Assembly: GCA_020633435.1 (NCBI GenBank)
Contig: JACKDP010000010.1
Coordinates: 62,001 to 126,000, forward strand
Length of the DNA: 64,000 bases
Source: Myxococcales bacterium
GTDB lineage: Bacteria; Myxococcota_A; Bradymonadia; UBA7976; UBA1532
Direction: 5' to 3'
The notes beneath the pieces are model-generated. The model was not told the origin of the DNA, did not search any database, and saw only the letters and a list, made by a program, of their open reading frames with translations. Shown here piece after piece: positions 7,067-16,495 of the stretch. The translations under genes were made by a program, and so were the position numbers. Each line of letters begins with the position of its first letter. The stretch's first letter is position 1.

Positions 7067-10000
7067 ATGCCCCCCATGAACGAGCGCGCGGGCGGCGGCG
7101 GCCGCCGGATTCGCGGCGTCGCCGTGGGCGTCGTCACCAACATCAGCGATCCGCAGCAGTGGGGCCGCGTGAAGGTGCGGCTGCCCTGGCTGGACGGCCC
7201 CGACGCGGCCATCGAGTCGCACTGGGCGCGCGTCGCGGGGTGGTACGCCGGCAACTCCCGCGGGACGATGTTCGTGCCCGAGATCGGCGACGAGGTGCTC
7301 GTCGCGTTCGAGGGGGGCGACCCCAACCACCCCTACGTCCTCGGGGCCGTCTGGAACGGCGAGCACGCCGTGCCCGGGCCGGGCAACCCGGATGGCGCCA
7401 ACGACCACAAGTGGTTCCGCAGCCGCGCCGGGCACGACCTCGAGTTCCTCGACTCCGACGGGGCCGAGAAGATCCGGCTGGTGGACAGTTCTACCAATAA
7501 TTCCATGGTGTTCGACACCGCCGCGGACACCATCACCACCGAGGCGAAGACCGGCACCATCAACATCCGGGCACCCAAGGGGCTGGTGAAGATCGTCTGC
7601 GTCGACCTGACGATGACGACGAGCCAGGGGCGCACGCTGGAGGTGGGGACGACCCACACGGTCACGGTGGGCAGCGCGCGCACGGTGAACGTGAGCGCCG
7701 GCAACTTCATCGAGCTGGCCGGCTCGGCCATGACCATCACCGCGCCCCAGCTCGCCACGACGACGAAGAGCGACGTGGGGGTCTCGGCGGGCGCGATGGT
7801 GATGAACCAGGGCCAGATCAGCACCGAGATCGGGGAGTGGGGCGAGGTCCAGCAGGGGCCGGTGGTGCGGACGGTGGGGTCGCAGACCGTCCAGACCGAT
7901 GGGTTCATGACGGTGAACATGGCCGGCGAGCTGTCGGGGACGTTCACGCTGCTGGCGGGCTCGGCGATGTCGTCCGCGAAGGGCGGGTTCCTGTTCAACG
8001 GCGGGCCCGTGACGGTCATGGGCGGGCTGGTGAACGCCAAGGCCGGCTCGATGGTGGTGGCGAAGGACGCGAGCGGCGGGAAGGCGGCGCTGTCGGCCTG
8101 GCTGGGCGGGCTGCTGCTGCTGAACCCGAACGCGCTGACGTTCCCGGCGACGAAGCTGCTCGACCCCATCATGGGGCTCGACTTTCACACCACGCTGCCC
8201 GCGCCGCTGGTGCCGCCGCTGCCGCCCATCCCGCTCTTCCCGACGCCGTTCATGGGGCCGATCCTGATCGACTTCAAGGCGACGGTGCTGATCAACTTCA
8301 TGCCCGCGGCGGGCGCGGGGGCGACGGCGCTGGGGTTCCACATGCCGCCGCTGCCGTGGCTGTGGCCGCCCATCAGCCACCGGCCGATGATCACCGCGGC
8401 GATCATGGCGCTCATGACGGCGCCCTTCAACGCGATGCTGGAGATGGCGCGGGGGAAGGTGCTGGCGCTGGCGTCGGCGTCGGGCAACCCGGTGTTCCAG
8501 CGCGGGTTCGTGGCGGACTTCGTGGGGTCGAGCCACGCGAACGTGAACGCGGGGTCCGTCACGAGCGCGGGCAAGACGTACTCCGTCTCGGCCAGCGGCC
8601 AGGGCCAGTTCGCGTTCACGCGCATCTTCCCGATGTTCTCGTCGGGGCAGGCGTTCCTGGGGTTCCTGGCCAGCCTGCTGCCCCTGCCCATCGCGAACGC
8701 GAGCGTGTCCATCGCCTCGCCGACGGTGTCGGTCTGCGACGCGCCGCTGGGGCTGATGATCCCGCTGGGGTGCAACTCGTGCTCGGACATCCCGGTGGTG
8801 CCGAACGCGATGGCGATGGGATTCTCCAATGTTCTCACGGGGATGAGCATCGGGGACTTCCTGGGCGCGCTGGCGTGGGGGATGGTCCAGGGGGCGGCGA
8901 CGGCGGGGTTCCAGGCGGGGCTGCGGCGCGGGGGCAACGCGGTCGCGCGGCGCATCTCGAACAGCAACAGCCCGCGGCTGCAGAACGCCGCGCAGCGGGT
9001 CAACGACTTCGTCGGGGGCGACAACTGCATCGCCCGCGGCCACCCCGTCGATGTGGTCAGCGGCACCGTCTTCACCCGCGTGACCGACTTCGAGCTCTTC
9101 GGCCCCCAGACCGCCTTCTTCCAGCGGTTCTACAACAGCCGGGCCCAGCCGGTAGAGGGGGAGCCCGAGCCCCTGGGCCCCGGCTGGCGCCATGGCTACG
9201 ACGAGGTGCTGCTGGCCGATGAGGATCGCGAGGGCGTCCTGACGCTCGCCCTGCGCGACTTCGAGGGGAAGATCCTGGGCTTCGACCTGCCCCTCGTGGA
9301 CGGCGGGACGGACTTCCACCCGAAGCTCCGCCTGACGCTGACCCGGGTCGATGGCCGCACCTACACCGTCGAGGGCGAGGACGGGACGATCCGCGTCTTC
9401 CGGTTCGGCCGCCCCGCCGAGGGGCCGACGCCGGCGGGCTACCAGCCACGCCCCGGCAACCGCGCCTGGCTCTCGGCCGTCCGCGCGCCGGGCGGCGGGG
9501 CCGGCGTCCAGCTCGAGCGCGATGTGCGGGGCCGTCTCCTGGGCTTCGTGGACGCCTGTCGCCGGCGGGTGAAGCTCCAGCATGACGACGCCGGACGCCT
9601 CGTCGGCGCGCGCCTCGTCGAGAGCGGCGGGCGCCCCTGCGACATCTTCCTGGCGGGCTATCGCTACGACGGCCACGGCCGCCTCGTCGCCCACACCGAT
9701 CGCAACCGCAACCTGCGTCGCTACCGCTACGACGCCCGCAACCGCCTGATCCAGGAGACGGATCGCAACGGCCACAGCTACCACTTCCATTACGACGAGC
9801 TGGATCGCTGCACCCACACCTACGGCGACGAGGAGGCGTTCTGGTGCGCCTTCGCCTACGACGGCCTCGTCACCGCGGTGACGGACGGGCGCGGCGGGGT
9901 GACCCGCTACCAGTACGACGCCTCGTCCCAGGTGGTCGCCATCATCGATCCGCTCGGTGGGGTCAGCTCCCGGGCCTACACGGAGGAGGGCTGGATCGCC

Positions 10001-12598
10001 AGCCTGACGGACGCGAACGGCCACACCGTGGAGGCCACCTGGGACGAGCGGGGTCGCCTCGTCACCCTCACCGGCCCGCGCGGCGGCGTGACGACCCATG
10101 AGTACGGCCCGGGCGGGCTGGCGGCGATCATCGATCCCCTGGGCAGCCGCTGGATCCTCACCCGCGACGACGCGGGGTACCTCGTCAAGACCCGCTCCCC
10201 CCTCGGTCGCGAGCGGCACTTCGATCGAGACGCCGACGGCCGCCTGGCGGCCCTGCGCGACGCCGATGGCAGCGGCTGGCACCGGGAGCGCGACGCCTAC
10301 GGGCTGGTCACCGAGGACATCCGCCCCGACGGCGGCCGCGCGCGCTACCAGTATGACGAGCAGGGCCGGCTGACGGGCATCATGCTCATCGCGCTCGACG
10401 GGACGAGCCGGGCCATCGGCCTGAAGCTGGACGCCGAGGGGCGCCTGGTGGCCCTCGACGACGACGCGGGCCGGCGGGAGCGCTACGAGCTGCTGCCGGA
10501 GGGGCAGGCGGTCACCCTCACGGTCGGCAGCCGCACGGCCCGCCGCCGCTACACGGCCGGCCGCCTCGTCGAGCACGTCGATCCACTGGGTCGCCGCACG
10601 CGCTTCGACCACGACCTGCACCACCTGCTGACGGCGGTGACGCTGCCTGATGGGCGGCAGTGGCGCTATGTGCGCGACTTGATGGGGAGAACGACCGCGA
10701 TCCACCGGCCCGACGGCGTGGCCACGCGGTTCGTCCTGGACGCGCTGGGGCAGGCCGTCGAGGAGCACCACCCCGACCAGATCATCAAGCGCCGGTTCGA
10801 CGCGGCCGGCAACGTCACGCGGGTGACCGGTCAGGGGGTGGATCTGCGGCTGACCTACGACGCCCTCGATCGGCTCGTCCAGGCGACGCAGCCCGGGGAT
10901 CGGCCGGTCAAGCGCGCCTACGACCGCGACGGCTTCCTGGCCACGGAGGTGCAGGGCGAAGAGTGGCTGCGCTGGAGCCATGATCCCCTCGGGCGGCCGT
11001 CGCGCCGGCGGACGTCGTGGGGGGGCGACGTCCGGCAGACGTGGGGGCCGGCGGGCCTGGCCGCCCTGGACGTCACCGCCGACCTCCGGCTGACCTGCCG
11101 CCACGACGCTCACGGCCAGCGCATCTCGGCCAGCGGCACCGACGGCCTGGTCCAGCACATGGCCCATGACCCCCTCGGCCGGATCACGAGCCTGGGCTTC
11201 GGGCCGGCGGGGGCGCCGCCAGCGGTGGAGCACCGCCTGCAGTGGTCCGCGGACGACACGCTGGAGGCCCTCGACGAGCGCTGGGGGGGCGAGACCCCCA
11301 CCCGGACACGCCACCAGTTCCGCTACGACGACGGCGACCGGCTGACGGGCTGGCGGCGCGACGACCAGGCGCTCGACGCCCTGGCCCATGACGCCGCCGA
11401 CAACCTGACCGCCGCGCCCGGCCTGCCCGAGCTGGCCTTCGACGGGGAGCGGCTGGTGCAGGTGGCCGGCCGCGCCCAGCTCCACGACGGGGCCGGGCGC
11501 CACCTCGGCGAGGCGGGGCTGGGGCCGCGGTACTGGTACGACGGCCAGGGCCGGCTCGCCCGCGTCCACACCGCCGATGGCCGCGTCGTCCACCACCGCT
11601 ACGACGCCCTCGGCCGGCTGGCCGAGATCTTCGCCGAGCACCCCGACGGCGAGGTGCGGGAGGAGGCCTTCTACTGGGAGGCGGACGTCCTCGCCCGGCG
11701 CCTCGTCTCCAACCCCCTGAACCAGCAGGTGATCCGGGACGAGGAGTACGTCTTCGATCCCGAGCAGGCGTTCCGCCCCGTCGCCCGGGTGCGCCGAGAG
11801 GCCGAGGTGGTCGTGGAGCGGTACGCCGTCGACGCCCGCGGCGGGGCGGCGGCCCTCTTCGACGGCACGGGCGCCCTCGCCTGGCGCGCGCCCTTCCGGC
11901 CGCTCGGCCCCGACGCCCCGGACGACGATCAGCCCATCCGGCTCGCCGGGCAGGTCTACAGCGGCGCCACCGGCCTCTGCCACCACCGCTACCGCGTCTT
12001 CGACCCGGGCACCGCGCGCTTCCTGACGCCGGATCCGCTGGGGCTGATGGGCGGCGAGAACGCGTACGGGTACGTCACCGACCCCCTGGCCTACGCCGAT
12101 CCTCTGGGGCTGAACGCCTGGAACCAGTTCCAGCAGGCCAACGCGGGCAAGGGGCACAACTCATCGCAGCTCGCGACGATGTACCGGGTGCCGGACAGCG
12201 CCATCCACCACGCCGACACCGGCGACTTCAACACCAACAACCGGCTGGTGGGCGGCGGCCACGGGCAGAGCAACATCAACCAGCTCAACGCCAACGGCAC
12301 GCCCTACAACGTCGTGAACACCTACAGCAACGGCGTGCGCACCGGGAACATCCCGGACCACAAGTCGAAGCTGAAGCGGTCGGGGACGGGCCAGTCCTGG
12401 TTCCCGTCGACGTGGGACACCCAGGCCATCCGGGACGCCGGCGCCAGCGTCCACCGCAACCAGGCGAAGCCCGGCAACGTCGGGCCGTACTTCGACACCG
12501 TGAATGGCGTCCGCGTCGGCATCTTCACGGATCCGGTCACCGGCAAGGTGTCGACGATCTTCCCCGACGCTGGCCACCAGCCCAGCTGCTCCTCCTGA
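7067..12598 (+). CDS. Polymorphic toxin: VgrG/gpV spike, PAAR-like, Rhs core and EndoU-type toxin
   Basis: A single 1843-aa protein; the start is ATG 7067 or the in-frame ATG 7076. Residues about 12-105 form a gp5/VgrG OB fold (GVVTNISDPQQWGRVKVRLP). A repetitive beta region follows, then Pro-rich PAAR-like segments ending near LGCNSCSDIPVVPNAMA. The Rhs-associated block GHPVDVVSGTVF is near residue 655. YD repeats run to the conserved core end DPLGLMGGENAYGYVTDPL, and a variable toxin covers about 1684-1843. The toxin has HHAD, GGGHG, SNGVRTGN and QSWFPSTW, which resembles bacterial EndoU RNases. Unlike usual VgrG there is no gpD-like N-terminal half. Such proteins are loaded on type VI or related contractile systems; no other parts of such a system are nearby. 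The next gene is the likely immunity gene. Confidence 0.88.
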   Translation: MPPMNERAGGGGRRIRGVAVGVVTNISDPQQWGRVKVRLPWLDGPDAAIESHWARVAGWYAGNSRGTMFVPEIGDEVLVAFEGGDPNHPYVLGAVWNGEHAVPGPGNPDGANDHKWFRSRAGHDLEFLDSDGAEKIRLVDSSTNNSMVFDTAADTITTEAKTGTINIRAPKGLVKIVCVDLTMTTSQGRTLEVGTTHTVTVGSARTVNVSAGNFIELAGSAMTITAPQLATTTKSDVGVSAGAMVMNQGQISTEIGEWGEVQQGPVVRTVGSQTVQTDGFMTVNMAGELSGTFTLLAGSAMSSAKGGFLFNGGPVTVMGGLVNAKAGSMVVAKDASGGKAALSAWLGGLLLLNPNALTFPATKLLDPIMGLDFHTTLPAPLVPPLPPIPLFPTPFMGPILIDFKATVLINFMPAAGAGATALGFHMPPLPWLWPPISHRPMITAAIMALMTAPFNAMLEMARGKVLALASASGNPVFQRGFVADFVGSSHANVNAGSVTSAGKTYSVSASGQGQFAFTRIFPMFSSGQAFLGFLASLLPLPIANASVSIASPTVSVCDAPLGLMIPLGCNSCSDIPVVPNAMAMGFSNVLTGMSIGDFLGALAWGMVQGAATAGFQAGLRRGGNAVARRISNSNSPRLQNAAQRVNDFVGGDNCIARGHPVDVVSGTVFTRVTDFELFGPQTAFFQRFYNSRAQPVEGEPEPLGPGWRHGYDEVLLADEDREGVLTLALRDFEGKILGFDLPLVDGGTDFHPKLRLTLTRVDGRTYTVEGEDGTIRVFRFGRPAEGPTPAGYQPRPGNRAWLSAVRAPGGGAGVQLERDVRGRLLGFVDACRRRVKLQHDDAGRLVGARLVESGGRPCDIFLAGYRYDGHGRLVAHTDRNRNLRRYRYDARNRLIQETDRNGHSYHFHYDELDRCTHTYGDEEAFWCAFAYDGLVTAVTDGRGGVTRYQYDASSQVVAIIDPLGGVSSRAYTEEGWIASLTDANGHTVEATWDERGRLVTLTGPRGGVTTHEYGPGGLAAIIDPLGSRWILTRDDAGYLVKTRSPLGRERHFDRDADGRLAALRDADGSGWHRERDAYGLVTEDIRPDGGRARYQYDEQGRLTGIMLIALDGTSRAIGLKLDAEGRLVALDDDAGRRERYELLPEGQAVTLTVGSRTARRRYTAGRLVEHVDPLGRRTRFDHDLHHLLTAVTLPDGRQWRYVRDLMGRTTAIHRPDGVATRFVLDALGQAVEEHHPDQIIKRRFDAAGNVTRVTGQGVDLRLTYDALDRLVQATQPGDRPVKRAYDRDGFLATEVQGEEWLRWSHDPLGRPSRRRTSWGGDVRQTWGPAGLAALDVTADLRLTCRHDAHGQRISASGTDGLVQHMAHDPLGRITSLGFGPAGAPPAVEHRLQWSADDTLEALDERWGGETPTRTRHQFRYDDGDRLTGWRRDDQALDALAHDAADNLTAAPGLPELAFDGERLVQVAGRAQLHDGAGRHLGEAGLGPRYWYDGQGRLARVHTADGRVVHHRYDALGRLAEIFAEHPDGEVREEAFYWEADVLARRLVSNPLNQQVIRDEEYVFDPEQAFRPVARVRREAEVVVERYAVDARGGAAALFDGTGALAWRAPFRPLGPDAPDDDQPIRLAGQVYSGATGLCHHRYRVFDPGTARFLTPDPLGLMGGENAYGYVTDPLAYADPLGLNAWNQFQQANAGKGHNSSQLATMYRVPDSAIHHADTGDFNTNNRLVGGGHGQSNINQLNANGTPYNVVNTYSNGVRTGNIPDHKSKLKRSGTGQSWFPSTWDTQAIRDAGASVHRNQAKPGNVGPYFDTVNGVRVGIFTDPVTGKVSTIFPDAGHQPSCSS

Positions 12599-12605
12599 GG
12601 TGCCC

Positions 12606-13022
12606 ATGCTGCCGCCCTTCGATCCTGCCCGTGCCCTGACCTGGGCCCCCGTCCCCCTCGGCCGCCGGGCCCACGAGGAGGTCTCGAGCCATGCCTTCAG
12701 CGTCGAGGTCTTCGACGGCCCTCGCGAGGCCCGGGCGGAGGCCTTCCTCGCGTCCGCGTGTCGCCTGCTGGACGGGGGCGAGCGGTGCGAGGACGACGAC
12801 GAGCTGCTGGCGCTGCTGGAGGAGGTGCGGCTGCGGCCCATCGCCGCCGCGGAGCTGACCAGCGTGGGCAAGCGGGTGCGGCGAGGCACCCTGGGCGGCC
12901 TCGACGCGGAGCTGGCGACCGCGACGGCGGGCTGGTGGGTGATCGAGGCCTGGAACCTCCAGCTGGTGCTGCTCGACACCCCGACGCGGTGGTGGCTGCT
13001 CGCCTGGCACACGGCCGAGTAG
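12606..13022 (+). CDS. Putative immunity protein for the EndoU toxin
   Basis: A 138-aa protein starting at ATG 12606, seven bases after the toxin stop, with GAGGTG as ribosome binding site inside the toxin's end. It is small, soluble and acidic, with Glu/Asp clusters (ERCEDDDELLALLEEV) and a Trp-rich C-terminus (TPTRWWLLAWHTAE). I do not recognise the family. Its position directly behind an Rhs C-terminal toxin is the standard location of the cognate immunity gene, and an acidic protein could plausibly bind a basic RNase. The function therefore rests on context only. Confidence 0.65.
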   Translation: MLPPFDPARALTWAPVPLGRRAHEEVSSHAFSVEVFDGPREARAEAFLASACRLLDGGERCEDDDELLALLEEVRLRPIAAAELTSVGKRVRRGTLGGLDAELATATAGWWVIEAWNLQLVLLDTPTRWWLLAWHTAE

Positions 13023-13313
13023 GCGACGCGCCGGTCGCTCCGACCCGGCTGGCCGGCCCGCCTGGGTCGCGCGCCGGGGCTCGAGCCGCGGCATCCTCCC
13101 CCAGCTCCGCCAGCCTCCGCCGCACGGCGGTGACCCCCTCGGCGCCGCCCGGGCGACGGACCCAGACGTGGCCGCGTCGACGCTTCGCCGACCGTCGGTC
13201 GACCGTCGATGGGCCGTCCGGTCGACGCCAGCCCGCATGAACACTGGGGTCCTCCCCGGCACGCTCGCTGCTCAAGGGGGCTTGCCCGCTGACGGGCGAG
13301 ACGGAGAACCCCC
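13023..13313. other. Gap after the toxin-immunity pair
   Basis: About 290 bp with no supported gene, terminator or repeat. A GGAG around 13303-13306 serves the following gene. Confidence 0.4.
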
Positions 13314-16300
13314 ATGAACTCGACGCTGAAGACGTTGTTGATCGGCGCCCTCGCCGCCGCCGGCCTGGCCACCCCGGCCCGGGCCGGCGGCGGCGCGGGC
13401 GACCCCGCGCAGATCCTGGTCTGCCCGGCGCCCAGCGCTGTCCAGTGCAGCTCGCCGACCTGGCTGCAGACGCCCTGCGGCCTGCAGGAGGTCGCCCGCT
13501 TCGAGGCGGGCCAGGCGCCCCACTGTGCGTCGGTCTGCGAGGCCGATCCGCCCGATCCCGAGGCCTGCCAGTCGGCGGCCTGGATGACGAGCGCGTGCGG
13601 GCGCCTGGAGTCGCCGCGGCTGCTGGCGGGCATCGCCCAGGAGCGGGGGCTGCCCGCCGACGAGGACCAGGCCGAGGCGTCGCTGTGCTACCCGCTCATC
13701 AAGGGCCTCGAGCCCGACGCCGTCGACACCGTCGGCCTCGCGCCCGACAGCCTGGACACCGCGCCCGGCGAGACCGCCGTCATCACCCCCGGCACCGTGC
13801 GCCCCGTGCTGCGCGCCCGCGATGGCCGCCCGGGTCAGTACTTCACCGGTGGCGCGACGCTCTACCAGAGCAACCGGCTGCGGGAGTGGACGCGGGCCTC
13901 CAGCGACAAGCCCGGCGGGTCGGTGGCCGACGCCATGAGCGACGCCTTCGCCCACATGGGCTTCGACGCCAACGGCGCCGACGTGGCCTCCTGCCGCGAG
14001 TACGTCTACGAGAAGTTCTATGATTACAGCCTGTTCGAGGATGCGACCAAGGGCCTGGGCGCCGACTGGCGCGCCCTCTTCGAGGTGGCCTACGACGACG
14101 CCGGGGCGCGCACCGTGGAGTGCCCGTCTCGCCTCGACCTGACCGACGAGCCCGCCCGCGGCGAAGAGGAGCCCGTCCGCGGCGAAGAGGAGCCCGTCCG
14201 CGGCGAGGAGGAGCCCGTCCGCGGCGAGGAGGAGCCGGCCCGCTGCCTGGCCGACCCCGAGGCGCTGCCCCGCAGCTCCATCGGCCGCCGGGGCATGCTG
14301 GGCCTGCCGCTGCTGGCCCGCGATGGCACCCCGCTGCCCCACCCCATCCACTTCCCCGCCGAGGCGCAGCCGAAGAACACCTTCTTCTCCCTGCCGACCC
14401 TGGACGCCGAGACGCGCGACCAGATCCTCGCCGCGCCCGAGGTGCCCTTCGACCTGGCCCCCGACCTGATGGGGAGCTGCGGCTACCACCTCGCCAGCCC
14501 CGTCTTCTGCGACGACAAGCTCTACGCCCGCCTCGTCGAGGGCGACGAGCACCGCTTCCAGGAGTCCTTCGCCTGGCACGCCCAGAAGTCGGCCGCCCTC
14601 GCGGCGGCTGGCTACCATGACGACCAGCTCTACGCCTTCGACCAGGTGGCGGCCTCGTTCCAGGAGCTGATGTACCGCCGCGAGCTCCAGGCGGGCCGCA
14701 TCGTCGCGTTCTGGAAGGCTTTTCAGCAGGGCGCCAACGCCGCTGTGCCCCTCGACGTCCAGCAGGCCATCTTCGATCCCTCCATCTACATGCACGGCGG
14801 CATCGCCGAGGGCCTCCGCCAGCAGCGCGGCCTGGCGAACGCCCGGATGGATGTGGACCAGCTCGGCATGTTCTCCCTGCAGGCCGCCTACGGCGACGGC
14901 ATGTACGTCATGAGCAACGACGGCGTGTTGCCCGCCGAGGCCTTCATCCCGGCGAGCGCGCCGCAGCAGCTCACGCACCTGGCCCTCGCCACCGGTGGCC
15001 CGCAGTCCCTCGACTACCTGCGCCACCTGCAGCGCGGCCTGATGGCCATCGACGCCGAGATCGAGGCCGCCCTGCACGACGCCGAGGCCCTCGGCTGCCT
15101 CGATCTGGGCTTCGCCAACCCCTGCGACTGGTCGCCGCGGCACTTCGCCCAGCGCGTCCAGGACCTCTACGGGCCCGAGCGTGAGACCGACTTCCGCCAC
15201 TGCCAGGAGAACACCCCCGATGGCTTCGCGGCCATCATCGGCCACGACCTCGGCATCCAGCACGAGGGCGAGCGCAAGTACCCCGCCGTCCGCCCGACCC
15301 CCGGCGCCGATCTGGTGACCTGCTTCGTCGGCGCCGACGCCACCCTCGGCGCCGCGCCCGACGAGGACTGCGCCGACTGCAACGGCTGGCACCACGGCAC
15401 CGCCCTCGTCGACCAGTACTTCCAGTGTGTCGAGGGCTACAAGGCCCTCATCCTCGACATCGTGGAGGCCGAGCTCGGCCCCGAGGCCCTCAACGCCGAC
15501 AAGACGCTGAAGCTGCGGGGGAGCTCCGGCGAGCTCTATCAGCTGGGTGACGACAACTTCAACGTGACGCTGGCCTATGGCTTCGGCTGGTCCCTCGGCG
15601 AGTTCGAGGGCTTCATGGACGACGAGACCGAGAACCACTGCCAGCTCAAGCCGGAGGGCTACGGGCACTTCGACATCGAGGCCACCGCCCTCTTCTTCAC
15701 CCAGTCCCTCATCCACGCCTCCGCCCACGCCCGCCTGGGCGACGGCGCCGGCGACGACCTGCCGCTGCCGGCGTCGGTCACGCCCAACCGCCTGGAGGTC
15801 CAGATCCTCGACGAGGATCTGTTCGATCCCATCGACACGGTGGTCGACCACCAGTTCAACGTCGTCCAGGACGAGTGGTCGGAGGGCGGCACCCTGGTGA
15901 GCGTCCAGGCGACGTTCACCATCGTCTTCGTCCCCGTGACCATCAAGGGCGGCATCGCCGGCAAGATCGGCGTGGCCTACGGCATCGATGGCGAGGTGCC
16001 CCTGGAGCCGCAGACCGGGAACTGCGACGTCATCCGGTTCACCGGAAACTTCAGTCCCTTCGCGCAGGTGGATGGCTTCGCCTCGGTGACCATCGACGCC
16101 GTGATCGCCGAAGCGGGTCTCCGGATCGACCTCACCATCATCCGCATCGACCTGCCCTTCGACGTCACCGTGGCCATCAGCATCGTGGAAGGGGGCGAGG
16201 TGGTGCTGGCCATCCAGACCAACCTCGACCTGGTCGTCTCGCTGCTCTCGGGCGCGCTCTCGGTCTACTTCCGCATCGTCTGGGAGGAGTACAAGGGCGT

Positions 16301-16409
16301 GATCTTCGCCTGGGACGGCCTGCGGTTCGAGACGAACCTGCTCAACGCCCAGCTCGAGGTGCCGCTGTTCCCGCTGCGGGACGCGGCCATCGCCCTCTCC
16401 AACATGTAG
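13314..16409 (+). CDS. Large secreted protein of unknown function
   Basis: A 1031-aa protein starting at ATG 13314 with a classical signal peptide (residues 1-24, ending ATPARA). Cysteine-rich segments follow: VQCSSPTWLQTPCG, then ACQSAAWMTSACG. Four tandem RGEEEPV-type heptapeptides (about 282-309) are encoded by a 21-bp DNA repeat. The middle is mixed alpha/beta with a GWHHGTALVDQYFQC segment. The last 180 residues are beta-rich and hydrophobic (VPVTIKGGIAGKIG; VVLAIQTNLDLVVSLL), like a barrel or lipid-binding sheet. I do not know the family. It precedes, by 86 bp, a HEAT/vitellogenin-N-like protein and is probably co-transcribed with it. Confidence 0.8.
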   Translation: MNSTLKTLLIGALAAAGLATPARAGGGAGDPAQILVCPAPSAVQCSSPTWLQTPCGLQEVARFEAGQAPHCASVCEADPPDPEACQSAAWMTSACGRLESPRLLAGIAQERGLPADEDQAEASLCYPLIKGLEPDAVDTVGLAPDSLDTAPGETAVITPGTVRPVLRARDGRPGQYFTGGATLYQSNRLREWTRASSDKPGGSVADAMSDAFAHMGFDANGADVASCREYVYEKFYDYSLFEDATKGLGADWRALFEVAYDDAGARTVECPSRLDLTDEPARGEEEPVRGEEEPVRGEEEPVRGEEEPARCLADPEALPRSSIGRRGMLGLPLLARDGTPLPHPIHFPAEAQPKNTFFSLPTLDAETRDQILAAPEVPFDLAPDLMGSCGYHLASPVFCDDKLYARLVEGDEHRFQESFAWHAQKSAALAAAGYHDDQLYAFDQVAASFQELMYRRELQAGRIVAFWKAFQQGANAAVPLDVQQAIFDPSIYMHGGIAEGLRQQRGLANARMDVDQLGMFSLQAAYGDGMYVMSNDGVLPAEAFIPASAPQQLTHLALATGGPQSLDYLRHLQRGLMAIDAEIEAALHDAEALGCLDLGFANPCDWSPRHFAQRVQDLYGPERETDFRHCQENTPDGFAAIIGHDLGIQHEGERKYPAVRPTPGADLVTCFVGADATLGAAPDEDCADCNGWHHGTALVDQYFQCVEGYKALILDIVEAELGPEALNADKTLKLRGSSGELYQLGDDNFNVTLAYGFGWSLGEFEGFMDDETENHCQLKPEGYGHFDIEATALFFTQSLIHASAHARLGDGAGDDLPLPASVTPNRLEVQILDEDLFDPIDTVVDHQFNVVQDEWSEGGTLVSVQATFTIVFVPVTIKGGIAGKIGVAYGIDGEVPLEPQTGNCDVIRFTGNFSPFAQVDGFASVTIDAVIAEAGLRIDLTIIRIDLPFDVTVAISIVEGGEVVLAIQTNLDLVVSLLSGALSVYFRIVWEEYKGVIFAWDGLRFETNLLNAQLEVPLFPLRDAAIALSNM
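14157..14240 (+). repeat. 21-bp tandem repeat, four units, inside the 1031-aa gene
   Basis: The unit CGCGGCGAAGAGGAGCCCGTC (21 bp, third-position changes between units) encodes RGEEEPV. Being in multiples of three, copy-number changes would keep the frame. Confidence 0.8.
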
Positions 16410-16472
16410 GCCGAGCCGCCGGGCTCAACGTCGGGGATCAGCGCCGCTGGTCCCCGGCCTTGAACCCGTCGA

Positions 16473-16483
16473 CCCCCCCCCCC
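16473..16483 (+). repeat. Run of 11 cytosines before a ribosome binding site
   Basis: An uninterrupted C11 tract lies directly before AAGGAG (16484-16489) and ATG 16496. Such tracts slip easily, though this one lies upstream of the ribosome binding site, so it would mainly affect transcription or mRNA structure. Confidence 0.6.
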
Positions 16484-16495
16484 AAGGAGCCTGTC

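Noticed and set aside
6266..12157. Very long minus-strand open frame (1963 codons) opposite the Rhs gene
   Set aside because: Its composition (Val/Gly/Arg-rich) mirrors the GC bias of the plus-strand Rhs coding sequence. Only its last part (6266-6927), outside the Rhs gene, looks like protein.
7067..12598. Complete type VI or contractile injection system locus
   Set aside because: Only the spike-Rhs effector and a presumed immunity gene are present. No sheath, tube, baseplate or ClpV genes were found in the window.
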